Translations under genes and position numbers: made by a program
Shown: positions 62,152-64,000 of the stretch, piece by piece
Layout: each line of letters opens with the position of its first letter
Position numbering within the stretch: position 1 is the stretch's first letter
Notes under the pieces: generated by a model
What the model was told of the DNA's origin: nothing
The model's database searches: none
Seen by the model: only the letters and a program-made list of their open reading frames with translations
Assembly: GCF_003344535.1 (NCBI RefSeq)
Contig: NZ_QPKS01000001.1
Coordinates: 294,037-358,036, forward strand
DNA: 64,000 bases
Direction of reading: 5' to 3'
Source: Exiguobacterium flavidum
Lineage (GTDB): Bacteria; Bacillota; Bacilli; Exiguobacteriales; Exiguobacteriaceae

Positions 62152-63717
62152 TTACCTCATCGCTACGGTTGTATTAACTAGTTTCCGGAGGTTATGTGCG
62201 GTGGCTGCCAGTCCGAACTCCAGAGAGGCCCCTTCGAGGCCAAGGAGCCGAAATCGCCGGAAGCCCCAATTGGACTTGATCGAGCCGAACACGGGCTCGA
62301 CCTCGATCTTGCGTCTTGCTGCGATGGCCCTCCCGGTCCCGGATTCCAACTTCTCCTTCATGGCGCGTTTGAGCCGAAGCCATCTCGAGGAACGGCGCAC
62401 CGTCTTCCGGGGCTTCTCGAAGGAACGCTCGGAACGGCGATGGCGGATGCAGTCATCGAGGAACGGGCAGCCGACACACTCGTCGCACACGTACACCGCT
62501 TGCTCGATGACAAACCCGGAACCGGTCTGTTGGCGACGGGTTCCGGAGCGTCGGAGTAGTTTGCCGGCAGGGCAGGTCAGCGTGTCGGTCGTTTCGTCGT
62601 GTGGCCATTTCTCCGTCACGAACGCGTCCTTCGCGTAGCTCCGTTTCTGTTCCTTGGCATAGTTGTTGTACTTGACGAGGGCATCATATCTTAGCTCATT
62701 CAGCGCGAGAAAGTTCTCCTCGGACCCGTATCCGGCGTCCGCGATGATCCGTTTCGGCCGTCGGCCGAGCGGTGCGAAGAAACGTTCCATCCCCTCGAGG
62801 TGTGGGACGAGGCAACGGGCGTCCGTCGGACGCTGATGGACGCTGTAGAAGAGGACGACCTGGTTCTCGGTCGCCATCTGGACGTTGTACGCGGGCTTGA
62901 GCTGGCCGTTCCTCATATGATCATCCTTCATCCGCATGAACGTGGCGTCGGGGTCCGTCTTGCTGTAGCTGTTCCGGTCGTCTCCACAGGTCGCGAGCTG
63001 CGTGGCGTAGCGCGCTTGCCGCTCGATCCACCCGTCGACCTGCTTGGCGGCCTTCTTCAGTTCCCGGTCCTTCGGCGCCTCGGCGAGGCGCTCGCCGATC
63101 AGTGCGCGTCCGAGCCCGAGTTTCTCCTCGAGCGTCTCCGGCATCTCCACGCTCTCGTTGCCTTCCTCGAGGATCTGGCGCATCAAGCCGTCGAACTTCT
63201 CCTCCATCTTGCGCTGGTGAGATTGGACGCCTCGTTTCCAGGTGAACGTGTAGCGGTTCGCGCGGGACTCGATCTTCGTCCCGTCGACGAAGTAGTCCTC
63301 GAACTTCACCTCGCCACGATCGATCAGGAGGCCGAGGACGGCGCGGAACACCTCCCCGAGCAGCGCGGCCATCGGTCCCGTCCGGAACCGGTTGATCGTG
63401 TTCGCGTCCGGGCTCTCGAGCGCGGCGAGCCACATCATCGGGAGGTGCTCGTGGAGAAGGCGCTCCATCCGTCGCCCGGAATAGACGCCGACGGCGTAGC
63501 TGTAGACGACGACCTTCGTCATCATTTTCGGGTGATAGCGCGGTCGGCCCATCGTCTTGCAGTGGGCGAGGAAAAGGTCCGCGTCCATCCCCTCGATGAC
63601 GGCGTCGACGAGCCGGGCCATATGCTCTTTTGGTACATACTCGTCGAGCGTGATTGCGCTCTGACGGCGGTTCGTATTATAGTGACGGTAGAGGGCGGCT
63701 CCGGTCTGCTCTCGCAT
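62152..63717 (-). CDS. IS1182-family transposase (DDE type)
   Basis: Cuts and joins the ends of the insertion sequence. The 521-residue product has the N-terminal DUF772 domain (PRYHPKMMTKVVVYSYAVG, FEDYFVDGTKIES with the first aspartate), the second DDE aspartate in IIADAGYGSEENF, a CxxC-type zinc segment (CDECVGCPFLDDC) and the C-terminal glutamate region (EVEPVFGSIKSNWGFRRF). It is uninterrupted and looks functional. Of three ATGs (63735, 63726, 63717) the last follows AAAGGAATGAGG best. GC is higher than in its neighbours. Confidence 0.93.
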   Translation of the reverse strand: MREQTGAALYRHYNTNRRQSAITLDEYVPKEHMARLVDAVIEGMDADLFLAHCKTMGRPRYHPKMMTKVVVYSYAVGVYSGRRMERLLHEHLPMMWLAALESPDANTINRFRTGPMAALLGEVFRAVLGLLIDRGEVKFEDYFVDGTKIESRANRYTFTWKRGVQSHQRKMEEKFDGLMRQILEEGNESVEMPETLEEKLGLGRALIGERLAEAPKDRELKKAAKQVDGWIERQARYATQLATCGDDRNSYSKTDPDATFMRMKDDHMRNGQLKPAYNVQMATENQVVLFYSVHQRPTDARCLVPHLEGMERFFAPLGRRPKRIIADAGYGSEENFLALNELRYDALVKYNNYAKEQKRSYAKDAFVTEKWPHDETTDTLTCPAGKLLRRSGTRRQQTGSGFVIEQAVYVCDECVGCPFLDDCIRHRRSERSFEKPRKTVRRSSRWLRLKRAMKEKLESGTGRAIAARRKIEVEPVFGSIKSNWGFRRFRLLGLEGASLEFGLAATAHNLRKLVNTTVAMR

Positions 63718-63750
63718 GGTCCTCATTCCTTTCATGGTTGTTTCGCAGCT

Positions 63751-64000
63751 CCATTGTACAAGGGATGAGGGCTTTTTTCATGCGCGCCAAAGGTGCGCGG
63801 CAGAGTGTCTCGGAAGAGATGGCAGAGCATAGAAAAATCCGACCGTCCCGAGAAATAAATCGGGACGGTCGGATTTTTTTGTTCAGACAGGGCAGGCATA
63901 GTCGCCGCTCGACTCCGACGGGAAGATGAAGCGCGATCAGCGCTTCAGTCAGGGACAGGCGAGACCCGGCACGGCCGCAGGGAGTGCGGTCCGGCCGCGG
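63751..64000. other. Unassigned region at the window end with two-way hairpin
   Basis: Contains a perfect 16-bp hairpin (63836-63851 with 63860-63875, AATCCGACCGTCCCGA arm) with A and T runs, a likely two-way terminator, and TGAAGCGC / GCGCTTCA (63928-63949 area). GAGTGTCTCGGAAG at 63803-63816 resembles the left IS end but in the same orientation. The last 120 bases are GC-rich; no frame there looks like a known protein end. Confidence 0.4.

Larger units (their letters stand above)
62032..63750 (-). mobile_element. IS1182-family insertion sequence
   Basis: Carries one intact transposase gene. The left side reads GAGGGTGACTCAAAAG (62032-62047), which resembles ends of IS1182-type elements. 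A matching inverted copy is not seen on the right up to the window end, so the right limit is uncertain; 63750 marks only the area of the transposase promoter. The insertion separates yuiD from whatever follows. Confidence 0.65.

Noticed and set aside
63900..64000. A protein-coding gene entering from the right edge
   Set aside because: All three minus-strand frames and the plus-strand frame give compositionally odd peptides with no known C-terminus; the stretch is too short to decide.

Overview
The window looks like a core-chromosome segment of a moderately GC-rich (roughly 53 % by eye), non-sporulating member of the Bacillales. Exiguobacterium is the best guess. The gene order closely follows one continuous stretch of the Bacillus subtilis chromosome: lonA-clpX-tig, then ysnB-rdgB-rph-racE, ysmA-sdhBAC-yslB, uvrC-trxA-etfAB-fadR-lcfA-yshE-mutS2-polX-cvpA-zapA-rnhC-pheTS-ysgA-ysdC-rplT-rpmI-infC-thrS-dnaI-dnaB-nrdR-speD-gapB-coaE-mutM-polA-phoRP. 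The sporulation genes that sit in this stretch in B. subtilis (gerM, gerE, sspI) are absent, which fits a non-spore-former. This taxonomic reading is inference from synteny, base composition and protein similarity remembered by eye; no database was searched.

Layout. 1-5.1 kb: the start of lon, clpX, tig, then an unrecognised 367-residue protein, a small lipoprotein and tRNA-Arg(UCU). 5.1-8.8 kb: nucleotide, cell-wall and RNA housekeeping (ysnB, rdgB, rph, racE), a stand-alone HPr gene and a thioesterase. 8.8-12.7 kb: succinate dehydrogenase and divergent yslB. 12.7-17.8 kb: an accessory block on the plus strand with a TPP riboswitch, a four-gene thiamine-precursor ABC transporter operon, a YvbH-like protein, a putative nucleotidyltransferase-fold protein and a P-loop kinase-like protein. 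17.8-23.7 kb: uvrC, a flavin disulfide reductase-like protein, a glyoxalase-fold protein, a sigma-B-type stress dehydrogenase, trxA and another dehydrogenase. 23.8-28.0 kb: fatty-acid degradation genes under FadR-type and CcpA-type sites. 28-37 kb: membrane proteins, DNA repair, cell division, RNase HIII and a stand-alone murE homologue. 37.4-44.9 kb: translation genes with a T-box (pheST) and an L20-type leader (infC-rpmI-rplT). 45.1-47.1 kb: a broken IS200/IS605 element next to a secreted beta-helix protein. 47.3-61.4 kb: thrS with a T-box, primosome genes, nrdR, speD with a structured leader, gapB with a cre site, the polA-mutM-coaE repair/CoA operon and phoPR. 61.6-64 kb: a YuiD-like membrane protein and an IS1182-family transposase.

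Most genes are on the minus strand. The plus-strand islands are the accessory genes, yslB, rnhC and the IS remnant. Regulation is unusually readable: many sigma-A promoters, one clean sigma-B promoter, paired cre and FadR sites on fat metabolism, and several RNA leaders.

The observations most worth following are a multi-helix leader in front of speD that could sequester its ribosome binding site, a 38-nt perfect-fit hairpin that separates the Shine-Dalgarno sequence of ysnB from its start codon, a 27-residue membrane peptide gene coupled to yshE, and a perfect cre at gapB where B. subtilis uses CcpN instead.
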